Source: an uncultured Planctomycetota bacterium (GTDB lineage: Bacteria; Planctomycetota; Phycisphaerae; Sedimentisphaerales; UBA12454). From it: 64,000 nucleotides of DNA. Position numbers and translations under genes: made by a program. The stretch covers positions 62,001-126,000 of the forward strand of contig CAINDG010000026.1 in the NCBI GenBank assembly GCA_903847315.1. Direction: 5' to 3'. The notes beneath the pieces were generated by a model. The model was not told where the DNA came from. It saw nothing but the letters and a program-made list of their open reading frames with translations, and ran no database searches. Positions 26,490 through 34,290 of the stretch are shown piece after piece; positions within the stretch are counted from its first letter, which is position 1, and every line of letters begins with the position of its first letter.

Positions 26490-27290
26490 ATGATAAAAAG
26501 GGTTTTACTTATTGTTGTATGTATACTGGCGTTGACAAGCGTCTCCGCTTTTGCGCAATTAAAGACCGGCCTGCAATCCTTGCCGGGCAAACTGCCTCAC
26601 ATCGAAACCAGATATAAATGGATTCAATACGACTTCGATCTCAATCAGGAAAAATTCTATATCTACGTACCGGCGAACTATACGGATACCGAACCATTTG
26701 GAATTTTAGTATTTCTCGGTCCCAGCGATAATTGTATCGCGGTACCTCCCGGCTGGGAGGCAGTACTTGCCAGGCACAAACTCATTTACATCGCACCTCA
26801 GAAAATTGGAAATAAACAACAAATAGCTCGAAGAGTGGGATTGGCCATTATTGGTGCGATGAAACTTTCTGAATTCGCCAAAATTGACACGACACGAATA
26901 TACGTCTCTGGAATGTCCGGTGGGGCCAGAATAGCTTCTTTCGCTGCGTTTGCTCATCCGAACTTGTTTTCATCGGTGTTTGCGGTCTGCGGAATCAATT
27001 TCTGCCGCAAAGTGCCTCGGGTCAAAGCGACCCAAACCGATGAGTACGGCTATTTTTCCATTGACCCTCGGCAGGCCGACGAAACCAAACGCCGCGTCAA
27101 GTTTGCCCTCGTTACAGGCCCGAAAGATTTTCGTTATGGAAATATTCTCGATATCTATCAGGGCGGCCTCCTGCCGGATGGATACAAAGTCAAACTTTTC
27201 GATGTCCCCGGGATGGGACATGAGATTTGTTCTGCAAAAATACTGAACGATGGCCTCAGTTGGTTCGAAGAACCGCCGCCGCGTCAATAA
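26490..27290 (+). CDS. Secreted alpha/beta hydrolase (esterase/PHB-depolymerase-like)
   Basis: 266 residues with a cleavable signal peptide (ending SAFAQ). The mature protein has FYIYVPANYTDTEPFGILVFLGPS, the nucleophile elbow VSGMSGGARIASF (Ser in GMSGG), and a C-terminal GMGHEIC with the catalytic histidine. These fit LpqC/PHB-depolymerase-like esterases or peptidases. It follows the glycosyltransferase by 32 bases, so the two could be co-transcribed. Confidence 0.78.
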   Translation: MIKRVLLIVVCILALTSVSAFAQLKTGLQSLPGKLPHIETRYKWIQYDFDLNQEKFYIYVPANYTDTEPFGILVFLGPSDNCIAVPPGWEAVLARHKLIYIAPQKIGNKQQIARRVGLAIIGAMKLSEFAKIDTTRIYVSGMSGGARIASFAAFAHPNLFSSVFAVCGINFCRKVPRVKATQTDEYGYFSIDPRQADETKRRVKFALVTGPKDFRYGNILDIYQGGLLPDGYKVKLFDVPGMGHEICSAKILNDGLSWFEEPPPRQ

Positions 27291-27378
27291 ATCACTATGG
27301 CTTTACTTGATTTTTCAATGGCCAAACGCGGCACAAGCTATTTTCAGGTTTGAAGCAATTATATGTTGTAAAATAATG

Positions 27379-27408
27379 TTGACACCATAAGTCAGACTCC
27401 ATTATAAT
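27379..27408 (+). promoter_or_regulatory. Consensus sigma-70 promoter
   Basis: TTGACA at 27379-27384 and TATAAT at 27403-27408 are both perfect, with an 18-base spacer. Start of transcription is expected near 27415, giving a leader of about 100 bases ahead of the gene at 27513. Confidence 0.8.
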
Positions 27409-27414
27409 TTACTA

Positions 27415-27505
27415 TCAAAGGGTTCGGGGCTTGCAAAGGCCCCGGAGGACTGTCAAGGTGGTCGGGCCGCCACCTAATTAATCGATTATTACGATTTTTT
27501 AGGAG
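27415..27505 (+). promoter_or_regulatory. Structured leader with attenuator-like hairpin
   Basis: Three stems follow one another: CGGGGC/GCCCCG (27425-27430 with 27439-27444), GGTGG/CCACC (27457-27461 with 27470-27474), and AATCG/CGATT (27480-27484 with 27492-27496) followed by T to 27500. The last one looks like a weak terminator placed directly before the ribosome binding site AGGAG at 27501. I match it to no known riboswitch. Confidence 0.5.
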
Positions 27506-27512
27506 ACGGAAC

Positions 27513-27860
27513 ATGACCGAGCAAAACGACCAACCCACTAACAACCACAGCAGCATATTGAGCTTCATATTAAGACTCTTCTGGATGCTTCTCGGCAACG
27601 CAATCCTTTTTGTTTCGATGTTATTAATTTTTCAGAGTACAGATGGGAAGTTTCATATCGTAGATACGGTTTTTTGGGTTACCACAGCATCTCTTGTCAT
27701 TGCCAGGTATCTCGATATAAAGTTTTATAACGGCCATACCGCTACAGGCGAGCCTGCCGATATGTCGCATTGGCGCGGTTATACTATCATTCTTCTGGTA
27801 TGCTCGGCAGTATTGTGGGTGCTCTTACATGCCATCAATTACCCGGTTGTAAACAAATAG
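27513..27860 (+). CDS. Small integral membrane protein, unknown function
   Basis: 115 residues. A hydrophilic N-terminus (TEQNDQPTNNHSS) is followed by three hydrophobic segments (about 18-42, 50-64, 85-106). No family recognised. A good binding site (AGGAG) lies 8 bases upstream. The gene is preceded by the strongest promoter match in the window and a folded leader, so it appears to be deliberately regulated. Confidence 0.7.
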   Translation: MTEQNDQPTNNHSSILSFILRLFWMLLGNAILFVSMLLIFQSTDGKFHIVDTVFWVTTASLVIARYLDIKFYNGHTATGEPADMSHWRGYTIILLVCSAVLWVLLHAINYPVVNK

Positions 27861-28000
27861 AACTACAGTATGAAGAATGTTTAGTTTGGACTGAAAAACC
27901 TTGAGGTCTATAGCAATTTTGCCGATATAACTCAGGTTGGACTCGAAATTGACATCAGTATGGGAAAGTACGAAATACAGGGCTTTTTTGCAGGTATATT

Positions 28001-29083
28001 ATGAAACTCTCAGGACTCAAGGTTGCCGGAGTAGGGGCCTTTGGCATTGCAGCGATTGGGGCAGTTGTGCTCCTTTTATACTGGCCATCTCACTCAAAAC
28101 CTGTTGGAACGCCATTGTCGCCCGAACCTGCGAAACCTATCGCCAAATCTATAAGGGTGCTTATCGTTCACAGCTATAACCCGGAGTATATCTGGGTACA
28201 GCGTATCACCGCCGGAATAATGAAGGAATTGGCAGACCTGCCCGTTGAAGTGAAGATGTTCTACATGTACACTAAACTGAAAAGCGACGAAGCTTCAAAA
28301 GTCGCGGCGGGCAAGAAAGCTGCGGAAATAGTTGCACAGTGGAAGCCGGATATTGTGATAGCTTCGGATGATGCCGCCCAGGAGTATTTTGCGTCACAAT
28401 ACGCAGGCAATGAAAAACTTCCGGTAGTGTTCTGTGGGGTCAACGGCGAACCCAAAGATTACGGCTATCCTGCGTCGAACGTCACGGGAGTATTAGAGAG
28501 GCCGTATTTCGAGGAAACACTGAAGCTGCTTGCCGCGATTCGGCCGGGGTTCAAAAAGATAGCTATAATATCTGAAGACCCCTCGACAGCCGAATTAGAT
28601 GCACGTTTTGTGCAAACTGCAAATCCGCCGTTTGAGGTGCAGTCATATACGACATGCAAGAGTTTTGACGAATGGCAAAAGGCCGTGAAAGACGCTCAGG
28701 ACAAGGCTGACGCCATCGGCGTTTGTACGTATCACTCAATCAAGCGAACGGGCACAAATGAGAATATGCCGCCCGCCGAGATTATGCGATGGACCATAGA
28801 CAACAGTGCGCTGCCGGTGGTTGGGTTCCTGGATTTTGTGGTCGAGGATGGCGCCCTTTGCGGCGTGGTGGAATCGGCTGAGGAACAGGGACTCCGTGCC
28901 GGTCAACTGGCCAAAATGATTCTTAAGGGCAGAAAACCATCGGAATTTCCAATCGTTGAACAAGGAATTAATGCACGAAAAATACTCAATATAGACACGG
29001 CCCAGAAACTCGGTATCACTGTTCCCGATTACCTTTACAAGTTTGTAGAGATCGTACATACGGAAGGGAAGATTCAACAGTAG
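28001..29083 (+). CDS. ABC-transporter-type substrate-binding protein
   Basis: 360 residues: one N-terminal hydrophobic segment, a Pro-rich spacer, then a two-lobed periplasmic-binding fold of the ABC_sub_bind type (IRVLIVHSYNPEYIWVQRITAGIMKEL, PDIVIASDDAAQEYFASQYAG, PVVFCGVNGEP, later GFLDFVVEDGALCGVVESAEEQG). Homologues of this type often serve as sensor inputs to histidine kinases rather than as transport receptors. Neither permease, ATPase nor kinase is adjacent here. ATG at 28001 is taken; no strong binding site. Confidence 0.82.
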   Translation: MKLSGLKVAGVGAFGIAAIGAVVLLLYWPSHSKPVGTPLSPEPAKPIAKSIRVLIVHSYNPEYIWVQRITAGIMKELADLPVEVKMFYMYTKLKSDEASKVAAGKKAAEIVAQWKPDIVIASDDAAQEYFASQYAGNEKLPVVFCGVNGEPKDYGYPASNVTGVLERPYFEETLKLLAAIRPGFKKIAIISEDPSTAELDARFVQTANPPFEVQSYTTCKSFDEWQKAVKDAQDKADAIGVCTYHSIKRTGTNENMPPAEIMRWTIDNSALPVVGFLDFVVEDGALCGVVESAEEQGLRAGQLAKMILKGRKPSEFPIVEQGINARKILNIDTAQKLGITVPDYLYKFVEIVHTEGKIQQ

Positions 29084-29105
29084 AGCGGATAAGCAGTTGG
29101 CTCTT

Positions 29106-29606
29106 CTATTGACTTTCAGCCGCGTTAGGCAGATTGAACCTTGCCATCGCTACAGTTCCCGTACGCACCATATTCTTTATGCCGTAAGGTTTGCACGCGT
29201 CGATAAAGGCTTCCAGTTTTTCTTCGGTATCCGCCAGTTCGACCATAGCGAATTTCTGCCCGATATCGACGACTTTGGCCTTGAACATTTCGACGAGCGC
29301 AATGATTTCGTGTCTTTTGTCCGGCGGGGCGTGTACGCACATCAGCATTAAATCGTGCGCGACAACGTCCTTTATGGAAAAGTCCTGCACCTTGACGACG
29401 TCGATTATTTTTTCTAATTGTTTGCGGACCTGCTCGACAACCTTATCATCGCCGACAACGACGATAGTCATCCTGCTCAGTGCCGGGTCGTCAGTTCTGC
29501 CGACCGCAAGCGAATCTATATTGAATGCTCTTGCCGCGAACATACCCGCCACGTGGGCCAGTACGCCGGGCTTATTTTGCACCAATGCGCTTATTATATG
29601 TTTCAT
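29106..29606 (-). CDS. ilvN: Acetolactate synthase small (regulatory) subunit
   Basis: 166 residues. The ACT domain at the N-terminus reads HIISALVQNKPGVLAHVAGMFAARAFNIDSLAVG, followed by the C-terminal ALS-SS domain. It activates the large subunit and gives feedback inhibition by valine. It lies 49 bases downstream of ilvB on the same strand. Confidence 0.95.
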   Translation of the reverse strand: MKHIISALVQNKPGVLAHVAGMFAARAFNIDSLAVGRTDDPALSRMTIVVVGDDKVVEQVRKQLEKIIDVVKVQDFSIKDVVAHDLMLMCVHAPPDKRHEIIALVEMFKAKVVDIGQKFAMVELADTEEKLEAFIDACKPYGIKNMVRTGTVAMARFNLPNAAESQ

Positions 29607-29655
29607 CTTTTATTACCTTAATTCCGCATTTTTGATATTTTATTTTTGATTTTCG

Positions 29656-31398
29656 TTATGCCATACTTTCGAAGATATCGAGACCGTCCATTTCGTGAAG
29701 GCTTTTTCCCGTCGCGACCATAGGCCAGACGTTTTCTTCGCGTTCGACTTTAAAGTCAACGACGCAGGGCATCTTTTCGCCGAGCATTTTCGCGATAGCG
29801 GTTTTGACTTCGCTTTTCTTATCAACTGTTATACCTACCGCCCCGAAAGCTTCTGCGACAGCCGCGAACTCCGGACTTTTCAGTGAGCTTTTCGAATATC
29901 TCTTGCCGTAGAACAGTTCCTGCCACTGCCGAACCATTCCCATATAGCCGTTGTTTATAATGCAGACTTTGACGGGCACTTCATATTGAACCGCTGTGCA
30001 CAACTCGTTCATCGTCATATTAAAGCTGCTGTCGCCGTCGATATCGATAACTGTCGTGTCTGGTTTTGCGATCTTGGCGCCGATAGCCGCCGGCAGACCG
30101 AATCCCATCGTTCCCAGTCCGCCGGACGTAATAAAATGCCGCGGCCTTGTATGTTTATAAAACTGGGCCGTCCACATTTGATGCTGACCGACTCCGGTAA
30201 CGATTATCGCGTTATCTTTTGTCGCCTGGTAAATCTGCTCGATAACATATTGAGGCTTGATGTTCGGACTTTTAGCGTCGTATCGCAGCGGGAAACGTTT
30301 TTTCCAGTCCGCGATTTTGTCGAACCATGCCTTTCTTTCCTTATGCTGAACTTCCTTTGTCATCTCGCCGAGGATATATTTCGCGTCTCCGACAACCGGA
30401 ATATTAACATTAACATTTTTGCTTATACTCGCAGGGTCGATATCGATATGAATAAACTTCGCGTTCGGCGCGAATGTTTTTAATTTCCCAGTTACTCTGT
30501 CGTCGAACCTTGCCCCGATCGCAATCATCAAATCGCATTCCTGCACCGCGTAATTCGCGTACGCCGTCCCGTGCATACCGAGCATATCGAGCGATTCCGC
30601 CCTCGTCTGGTCGTAACTGCCCAGTCCGAGAAGGGTCATCGTCACAGGCAGATTCGCCTTAATCGCGAAGGCCCGCAGCTCATCCGATGCGTTTGCCGAA
30701 ATCACGCCTCCGCCGACATAAAGCACAGGTTTTTCGGATTTATTTATTGCCTCCGCCGCCATTTTTATCTGCCGATGGTGTCCTTTTTCCTGCGGCCTGT
30801 AACCAGCCAGACTTATTTCGCCCAATGGCTTCATCTGGCATTTGGCGACTTCAATATCGACTGGGATATCTATCAGCACAGGCCCTTGCCTGCCGGTACT
30901 TGCGATATAAAACGCCTCGCGAATCGACTGTTGAAGGTCTTTAACATCCTTGACAATCATATTATGTTTTGTAATCGGCCGCGTTATGCCCGTCGTATCA
31001 GCTTCCTGAAATGCGTCATTGCCTATCAAATCCGTTCGCACCTGCGCCGTCAGCGCGACAAGCGGCACCGAATCCATCATTGCCGTCGCTATCCCCGTCA
31101 CTAAATTGCACGCCCCCGGCCCGCTGGTCGTCAAAACAACTCCCACCTTCCCGCTCGCCCGTGCGTACCCATCTGCCATATGACAGCCGCCTTGCTCGTG
31201 ACGCGGAATAATGAAATTAATCGGCGCATCGTACAGCTTGTCAAACAATGGCAATACCACCCCGCCCGGATAGCCAAACATCGTATCCACTCCCTGCTCA
31301 ATCAGTGTAGCAACGATAATCTCTGCGCCTGTCTTGATTGGCAAAGCAGATGGACTTTGTGGGGGATTGTCCTGTGAAGGATGTAACGGTTTCTTCAT
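29656..31398 (-). CDS. ilvB: Acetolactate synthase large subunit
   Basis: 580 residues with the three domains of ThDP enzymes. The catalytic glutamate lies in FGYPGGVVLPLFD, the FAD-binding middle domain follows, and the ThDP-Mg motif is GDSSFNMTMNELCTAVQY. It makes acetolactate or acetohydroxybutyrate in branched-chain amino acid synthesis. A promoter and a 190-base folded leader precede it. ilvC lies 5.6 kb away on the other strand, separated by a defence island. Confidence 0.95.
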   Translation of the reverse strand: MKKPLHPSQDNPPQSPSALPIKTGAEIIVATLIEQGVDTMFGYPGGVVLPLFDKLYDAPINFIIPRHEQGGCHMADGYARASGKVGVVLTTSGPGACNLVTGIATAMMDSVPLVALTAQVRTDLIGNDAFQEADTTGITRPITKHNMIVKDVKDLQQSIREAFYIASTGRQGPVLIDIPVDIEVAKCQMKPLGEISLAGYRPQEKGHHRQIKMAAEAINKSEKPVLYVGGGVISANASDELRAFAIKANLPVTMTLLGLGSYDQTRAESLDMLGMHGTAYANYAVQECDLMIAIGARFDDRVTGKLKTFAPNAKFIHIDIDPASISKNVNVNIPVVGDAKYILGEMTKEVQHKERKAWFDKIADWKKRFPLRYDAKSPNIKPQYVIEQIYQATKDNAIIVTGVGQHQMWTAQFYKHTRPRHFITSGGLGTMGFGLPAAIGAKIAKPDTTVIDIDGDSSFNMTMNELCTAVQYEVPVKVCIINNGYMGMVRQWQELFYGKRYSKSSLKSPEFAAVAEAFGAVGITVDKKSEVKTAIAKMLGEKMPCVVDFKVEREENVWPMVATGKSLHEMDGLDIFESMA

Positions 31399-31592
31399 TT
31401 TTTAACTCCTGATAAACATAAAGTTATTCCGACATTCTGTGGCTTTTACGGGCGTTTCTGAAGCGCCGACTATTAGGCAACGAGCTCTAATAGCCTGCCA
31501 AATCAGGATTTGCGCCCCGCCGCAGCGCCATAATCGCCCCTAAGGGCGTTTCAGGAAACGGCTTACAGTAAACTGTAAACCATTAACTGTGA
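31399..31592 (-). promoter_or_regulatory. Structured leader of ilvB, possible attenuator
   Basis: In transcript order it holds GTTTC/GAAAC (31559-31548), CGCCC/GGGCG (31548-31535), CTATTAG/CTAATAG (31493-31470) and a GGCGC stem (31467-31450), where the sequence GAAACGCCC occurs twice. A tiny frame with Val and Leu codons opens it. There is no T run, so any control would act by translation or by a distant terminator. Confidence 0.45.
31563..31583 (-). CDS. Possible leader peptide MVYSLL ahead of ilvB
   Basis: Six codons (ATG GTT TAC AGT TTA CTG) followed by TAA begin about 9 bases after the predicted transcription start. Valine and two leucines are the amino acids whose synthesis ilvB serves, as in known ilv/leu leaders. 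There is no convincing ribosome binding site and the peptide is very short, so this may be chance. Confidence 0.25.
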   Translation of the reverse strand: MVYSLL

Positions 31593-31598
31593 AATATT

Positions 31599-31627
31599 AT
31601 CATAATATATCTATCGGTTATTGTCAA
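31599..31627 (-). promoter_or_regulatory. Sigma-70 promoter of ilvB
   Basis: Read on the minus strand, TTGACA (31627-31622) and TATGAT (31604-31599) have a 17-base spacer. This is a near-consensus promoter about 200 bases upstream of the ilvB ATG. Confidence 0.75.
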
Positions 31628-31866
31628 GAGGGGATTTAGAACAGGCCAGCAGTAAAAACGATAAGAATTGACAAAAAGATAAGAATGGTAGAAAATGGGG
31701 GAAAATCGAGCCGGAATTAGAAGCAAAGGGAGAAATGGATAGGATGTTTTCAGATAAGTTTGTGCATAAAAATACTATTTTCTCTTCATACATTTTTTGA
31801 TACAGTATAAACCGATTTTTGACATAAAAGCTATTTATAATCATTGATAGTAAATGGAGAATTCAG

Positions 31867-33006
31867 GTGCCAACAAAAGAACTAACACGCAAGCCAAATC
31901 TGTTTGATAATTCTCATTTTATCGCTACTGACAGACCTCTTATTATAAACAAAGTTAAAATTCTGGAACTAATTGAAAACTTAAAGCACGAACACTCTTT
32001 AACTTCGCTTAAAAACTCTGTTTTCTGTCTCGAAAAAAACCTACAAAGTGTTAAAAACGACGAAATTGGGGTTATGAACGTTGATTCTAATGGTGGTACC
32101 GTAACAATTAGTCAAAAATATATCTTTGACCAATTGAACCAAATTGCGGAGTCTCAAACCATAGACAGAGCAAAGTATTACATTGACCGATTCGAGAAAG
32201 CTATTAGCGAAGTCAGGACAAGTCAAGTAAATGATATAAATTTAAACCGCTGGCAAGAATATGAAGATATAAAAACCGACAGTTTGTGGATAATGGACCG
32301 ACGTGATAGTACGGGAGTACACACAGCAGGTTATTGGGGGAACTTCATTCCACAAATACCTAATCAGATGCTCAAACGATACACAAAAAAAGGAGATTGG
32401 GTACTTGATACTTTTGCAGGATGTGGAACAACTCTCATTGAAAGTCAGCGACTTGGCAGAAACTGTATAGGAATTGAGCTTCAAGACAATGTTGCACAAA
32501 AAGCAAGAGAACTTGTTTCCAGCGAACATAACAAGTTTGGAACTGTCTCGGAAATCGTCACTGGAGACAGTACCACAATTGACCTAAAAAGTATATTGCA
32601 CAAACATCAGCAGAAAACAGTGCAAATGCTTATTATGCATCCTCCCTATTTCGATATTATAAAATTCAGCAATGATTCACGAGACCTAAGTAATGCCGGC
32701 ACAGTTGACAAATTTTTAGAACTTATGAATAAAGTTGTCGATAATGCTTCGGCAGTATTAGAGAATGGCCGCTATTTTGTATTAGTTATCGGCGACAAGT
32801 ACTCAAAAGGTGAATGGATTCCGTTGGGTTTTCTAACAATGAATGAAATCCTTAAAAGAGGATTTAAATTAAAAAGTATTATTATCAAGAATTTTGAAGA
32901 AACTCTAGGCAAAAGAAATCAAAAAGAATTATGGCGATACAGAGCTCTAGTAGGAGGTTTTTATATTTTTAAACATGAATATATATTTTTATTTAAGAAG
33001 AAGTAA
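31867..33006 (+). CDS. Type II-like DNA methyltransferase (N6-adenine or N4-cytosine)
   Basis: 379 residues. Residues 1-135 match nothing I know. Then comes WGNFIPQIPNQMLKRYTKKGDWVLDTFAGCGTTLIESQRLG, the SAM-binding motif I of N4/N6 methylases, and after it IMHPPYFDI, the catalytic PPY motif. Motif I preceding PPY is a permuted order relative to common beta-class enzymes. GTG at 31867 follows TGGAG. The next gene starts 3 bases later, and its nuclease motif makes this a restriction-modification pair. Strongly A/T-rich compared with the flanking ilv genes. Confidence 0.82.
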   Translation: MPTKELTRKPNLFDNSHFIATDRPLIINKVKILELIENLKHEHSLTSLKNSVFCLEKNLQSVKNDEIGVMNVDSNGGTVTISQKYIFDQLNQIAESQTIDRAKYYIDRFEKAISEVRTSQVNDINLNRWQEYEDIKTDSLWIMDRRDSTGVHTAGYWGNFIPQIPNQMLKRYTKKGDWVLDTFAGCGTTLIESQRLGRNCIGIELQDNVAQKARELVSSEHNKFGTVSEIVTGDSTTIDLKSILHKHQQKTVQMLIMHPPYFDIIKFSNDSRDLSNAGTVDKFLELMNKVVDNASAVLENGRYFVLVIGDKYSKGEWIPLGFLTMNEILKRGFKLKSIIIKNFEETLGKRNQKELWRYRALVGGFYIFKHEYIFLFKKK

Positions 33007-33009
33007 AGT

Positions 33010-33906
33010 ATGGAAATAAAAACAAAATTTTCAGATGATATAGCGAAAAAAATTATGGGCAGCCAAGACAGAGCAACAGAGTACTTATTAAAATTGAATG
33101 AAATTAAAACAATTTCATCTCTAAAATTCAAAACTGTTTCCAAGGGGAAAAATAGCGGAAATGAAGTGTTGCATTTAAACACAAACGAGATTTGGAAGGC
33201 AATTGTTGATAGTTGGGATTACGAAGTAAGCAAAAATATTATCAGAGATATTTTCAAGAAAACCGACAAATACAAAAATGGGAAAGAAGCAGACAATGCG
33301 ATGAATATCCTCATCACTGAATGGAAATCTTTGAAATTAGGTGATATTGCATGGCCATTTTCACAAGGTGCCTTTGATGAATTTGTGCAAAGAATCAATT
33401 CCGAAAAAGAAAATGGTTTTGTAAAAGATGAAGAAGTAAAAGTTGCCGCAGTTAAATATAGGAGAATAAAAGAAATCAACACAGTTAGGAATGATTTTAT
33501 TGAAACCTTAATTTTTGAAAAAAATAGCAATATCTTGCCAACATTAAATCATAGACGAGGAGTTGATTTCTTTATAAACGGAATTTCTTTCGACCAAAAA
33601 GTTGCTAAAAGTCCTACCAATGAATTTAAGAGACATTTTAAAGATAACTGGCGAGAAACAGCAATTAAAAAACCAGGATTGGTTGCAGAATATTTATATA
33701 AGTACCAAGACGAGGGAAGATTTGGAGCAGATCCAAGACTTTTAGTTGTTTATATAGATGAAGATGTTTCGATTGATAAGATCAGGGAAATAATCAATAG
33801 AACGGACTTAAATAATCCGATTGAAATTAATTTTACCTACAAGCACAAACATCTAGGCGAGAAAAATTATAAAGTTCGTTGTTTTGTGATTTTGTTACAC
33901 AACTAA
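33010..33906 (+). CDS. Predicted PD-(D/E)xK restriction endonuclease
   Basis: 298 residues. The only clear motif is GVDFFINGISFDQKVAK: D186 and D195-x-K197 fit the D...(D/E)xK site of restriction nucleases. The N-terminal 150 residues are helical, probably for target recognition. It starts 3 bases after the methyltransferase gene and shares its A/T-rich composition, so it is most simply the partner endonuclease. Target sequence unknown. A non-nuclease role cannot be excluded. Confidence 0.7.
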   Translation: MEIKTKFSDDIAKKIMGSQDRATEYLLKLNEIKTISSLKFKTVSKGKNSGNEVLHLNTNEIWKAIVDSWDYEVSKNIIRDIFKKTDKYKNGKEADNAMNILITEWKSLKLGDIAWPFSQGAFDEFVQRINSEKENGFVKDEEVKVAAVKYRRIKEINTVRNDFIETLIFEKNSNILPTLNHRRGVDFFINGISFDQKVAKSPTNEFKRHFKDNWRETAIKKPGLVAEYLYKYQDEGRFGADPRLLVVYIDEDVSIDKIREIINRTDLNNPIEINFTYKHKHLGEKNYKVRCFVILLHN

Positions 33907-33946
33907 AATAGTGGGATAACTAAAGAAAAAATGAAAGGAGAGAAAA

Positions 33947-34180
33947 ATGGAACGGAAGAGAAAAAGCTTTGCTTATTTAAGCACAAAAGTCTATGGAGGC
34001 AGGCCAGAAAATAAAACTTTAGGCATTAGATTCGAACCCAAAGACAAGGATATCGCAATAAAATTTTCCAGGGCCATCCTGCAGGCAGTAGAGCATGGCA
34101 AAGGTGTAGATATAACAGTATTTACGCATAAACCATTAAAAGACGGTTCTGTAAGAGTTACAGTTACAGCTCGTAAATAG
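33947..34180 (+). CDS. Small protein of unknown function (77 residues) in the defence island
   Basis: A strong binding site (AAAGGAGAG) precedes ATG 33947. The protein is basic at its start (ERKRKSFAYLSTKVYGG), has a central KDKDIAIKFSRAILQAVEHGKGVDITVF segment and ends KDGSVRVTVTARK, suggesting a small alpha/beta fold. No family recognised. Its place between the nuclease and the AIPR gene suggests a part in the same defence locus, but that is only position. Confidence 0.6.
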   Translation: MERKRKSFAYLSTKVYGGRPENKTLGIRFEPKDKDIAIKFSRAILQAVEHGKGVDITVFTHKPLKDGSVRVTVTARK

Positions 34181-34290
34181 GTATAAAATTCTAAAGCACT
34201 GTCGAATAATTAAGGAGTTGCCTTTTGTTCTTGCAGAAAACGTCTCTTTAAGAAATATTTTAATTTTTCGGAGTCGGAGATCGTATTGAA

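Noticed and set aside
31820-31866. TTGACA and TATAAT upstream of the methyltransferase as a promoter
   Set aside because: The two boxes are only 11 bases apart, too close for a sigma-70 promoter.
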